From the NCBI GenBank assembly GCA_963575745.1, contig CAUYUJ010015030.1, positions 62,001 to 126,000 on the forward strand: a DNA stretch of 64,000 bases, read 5' to 3'. The first letter of the stretch is position 1, and each line of letters starts with the position of its first letter. Under the pieces are notes generated by a model. It searched no databases and was not told the origin of the DNA. It worked only from the letters and a program-made list of their open reading frames with translations. Both the position numbers and the translations under genes were made by a program. Positions 63,048-64,000 of this stretch are shown here, one piece after another. Source of the stretch: Prorocentrum cordatum (Eukaryota; Sar; Dinophyceae; Prorocentrales; Prorocentraceae).

Positions 63048-63592
63048 AGTGCCCTCGTGGGATATCGTGCGCCATTTGGGGGAGTAAGTAGCTCCGTTTT
63101 CAGCGGTAGCTGCCTTCGGCTAGGAGAAGATCCCCGTGTAGGGGACGCCTTGCGAGGCGATGGCTTGCGCCTCTTCCCTTCGGCGGCCAGAGTCGGACAT
63201 ATCGCCGTAGCGGTGCATCCACGGCAGCCCAGGCATGTCGTCGTCTCTTTGCAGGTGTTGGCAACCTCCACCACTGCTTCCCCAAATGAGAGAAGTAGTA
63301 GTCCCTCCAGTCGTAGCGCCGAGTCAAGAGCAACGATCTCGGACTCTGTGGATGAGTGCGAGACGACCGTCTGTTTCTTGCACACGGCAGTGACGGGGAA
63401 GAACGCATTGGGCCCAACCAGCGCCGCGAAGACGCCAGCGGTGGACTTGGAGGAGGTAATGCAATCGGCAAACGAGGCGTTAGTGAAGAGCATGGTGGAC
63501 AGCTTATCTGAAACATCGCCAGCCCATCCATGTGAACAGTGAGTACGCGTCGTTTTGATGAGGCATATCAGCCGACGCAGGCGTTTAATCAC
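62981..63592 (-). pseudogene. Ty1/copia RNase H, N-terminal half
   Basis: LICLIKTTRTHCSHGWAGDV, TNASFADCITSSKSTAGVF and CKKQTVVSHSSTESEIVALD match the dinoflagellate copia connection and RNase H. The first catalytic Asp of the usual ADASFAGD motif is Asn here (TNASFADC), so the enzyme should be dead. The upstream RT frame ends at 63585 and this one begins one base out of register, a frameshift at about 63590. Confidence 0.5.
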
Positions 63593-64000
63593 ACGTGGTA
63601 TTCCATTTGGTAATTTCTCTGGCTAGCATGCGTACTGGATGCAAAAGATCGAGACGACAGCATCGTGCCAGGTAGAGAACGTTCATCAATACACTCGCCG
63701 CGTCCTGGCCGAGGATACCCTCGTCGGAGTAATCGGACTCGGTAAATGATGTGTCCTCGATGCCAGGAGTCTCTGCGTCGGGTAGGTCATCGTATGTGAC
63801 TGTCGTTGATTGTGTCGCAGTGGAAGGTCTGTCGAACGACCCAGCTGGGCTGGATGATCGCGACCGTGCATTGAGCGCGCTAGTGGGTCTCACGACCGAC
63901 CCGGAGGAGCTAAGCGATGTGGATCGCGAAGCCCTCGGTGAGTCAGGCCGTTTACGGCGCGACCCTGGCCCATGGGTACGCTTGGAGGCGCACTCCATGT
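63585..64000 (-). pseudogene. Ty1/copia reverse transcriptase, C-terminal end, runs off the right edge
   Basis: Open from the window edge. The last 40 residues (VLMNVLYLARCCRLDLLHPV, REITKWNTTCD) are the thumb-side end of copia RT. The first 90 residues are Ser/Arg-rich (RSRSSSPAGSFDR), atypical for RT, and may be an insertion or divergent linker. The palm motif with YxDD lies outside the window. Confidence 0.5.

Overview
The window looks like nuclear DNA of a dinoflagellate. The evidence is: degenerate copies of the dinoflagellate trans-splicing spliced leader (SL) at several sites; coding regions that are nearly all on one (minus) strand; GC-rich, repeat-dominated spacers; and remnants of the element families common in dinoflagellate genomes (Helitron-like/PIF1 helicases, an RPA-like OB-fold protein, Ty1/copia pol, a LINE endonuclease). 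No rRNA, tRNA, CRISPR or prokaryotic operon signal was seen. Species cannot be named from the sequence. All family assignments come from motif recognition by eye; no search was run.

Layout. 1-3.6 kb: minus-strand Helitron-type protein, open through the left edge. 3.6-15 kb: duplicated spacer modules, two small minus-strand genes (6.2 and 8.4 kb) and arrays of a minisatellite with core CCCGAACGACTCACAC. 15.2-17.4 kb: RPA-like OB-fold gene broken by two frameshifts. 18.1 kb: coiled-coil gene. 20.4 kb: zinc-finger gene. 21.7-23 kb: the minisatellite in inverted orientation plus a truncated copy of the zinc-finger 5' module. 23.5-32.3 kb: a tandemly duplicated cassette; the first copy holds an intact 1,421-residue SF1 helicase, the second a decayed, internally deleted copy. 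32.5-35.5 kb: more arrays. 35.6-37.2 kb: C-terminal tail of a second Helitron-type helicase, cut off by a long CAT/ATC microsatellite. 38-44 kb: simple and tandem repeats. 44.5-46.1 kb: decayed plus-strand LINE. 47.1-53.2 kb and 54.3-62.6 kb: two dense minus-strand coding blocks broken by frameshifts or by isolated in-frame stops; the second contains an RNA 2'-phosphotransferase (Tpt1/KptA)-like domain. 62.6-64 kb: Ty1/copia RT end and RNase H, running off the right edge.

Recurring architecture. Upstream of many minus-strand ORFs lies a leader module: an SL-like stretch, then one or two copies of the near-palindrome GAGCTTAGCTC, then the ORF. Because sequence 5' of the SL-like stretch is also conserved between copies, these modules seem to spread as DNA duplications, even if the SL was first captured by retroposition.

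Functional reading. Most recognisable genes handle nucleic acid in mobile elements (helicases, OB-fold, reverse transcriptase, endonuclease). The two compact coding blocks at the right are the least explained part and the best candidates for something undescribed.
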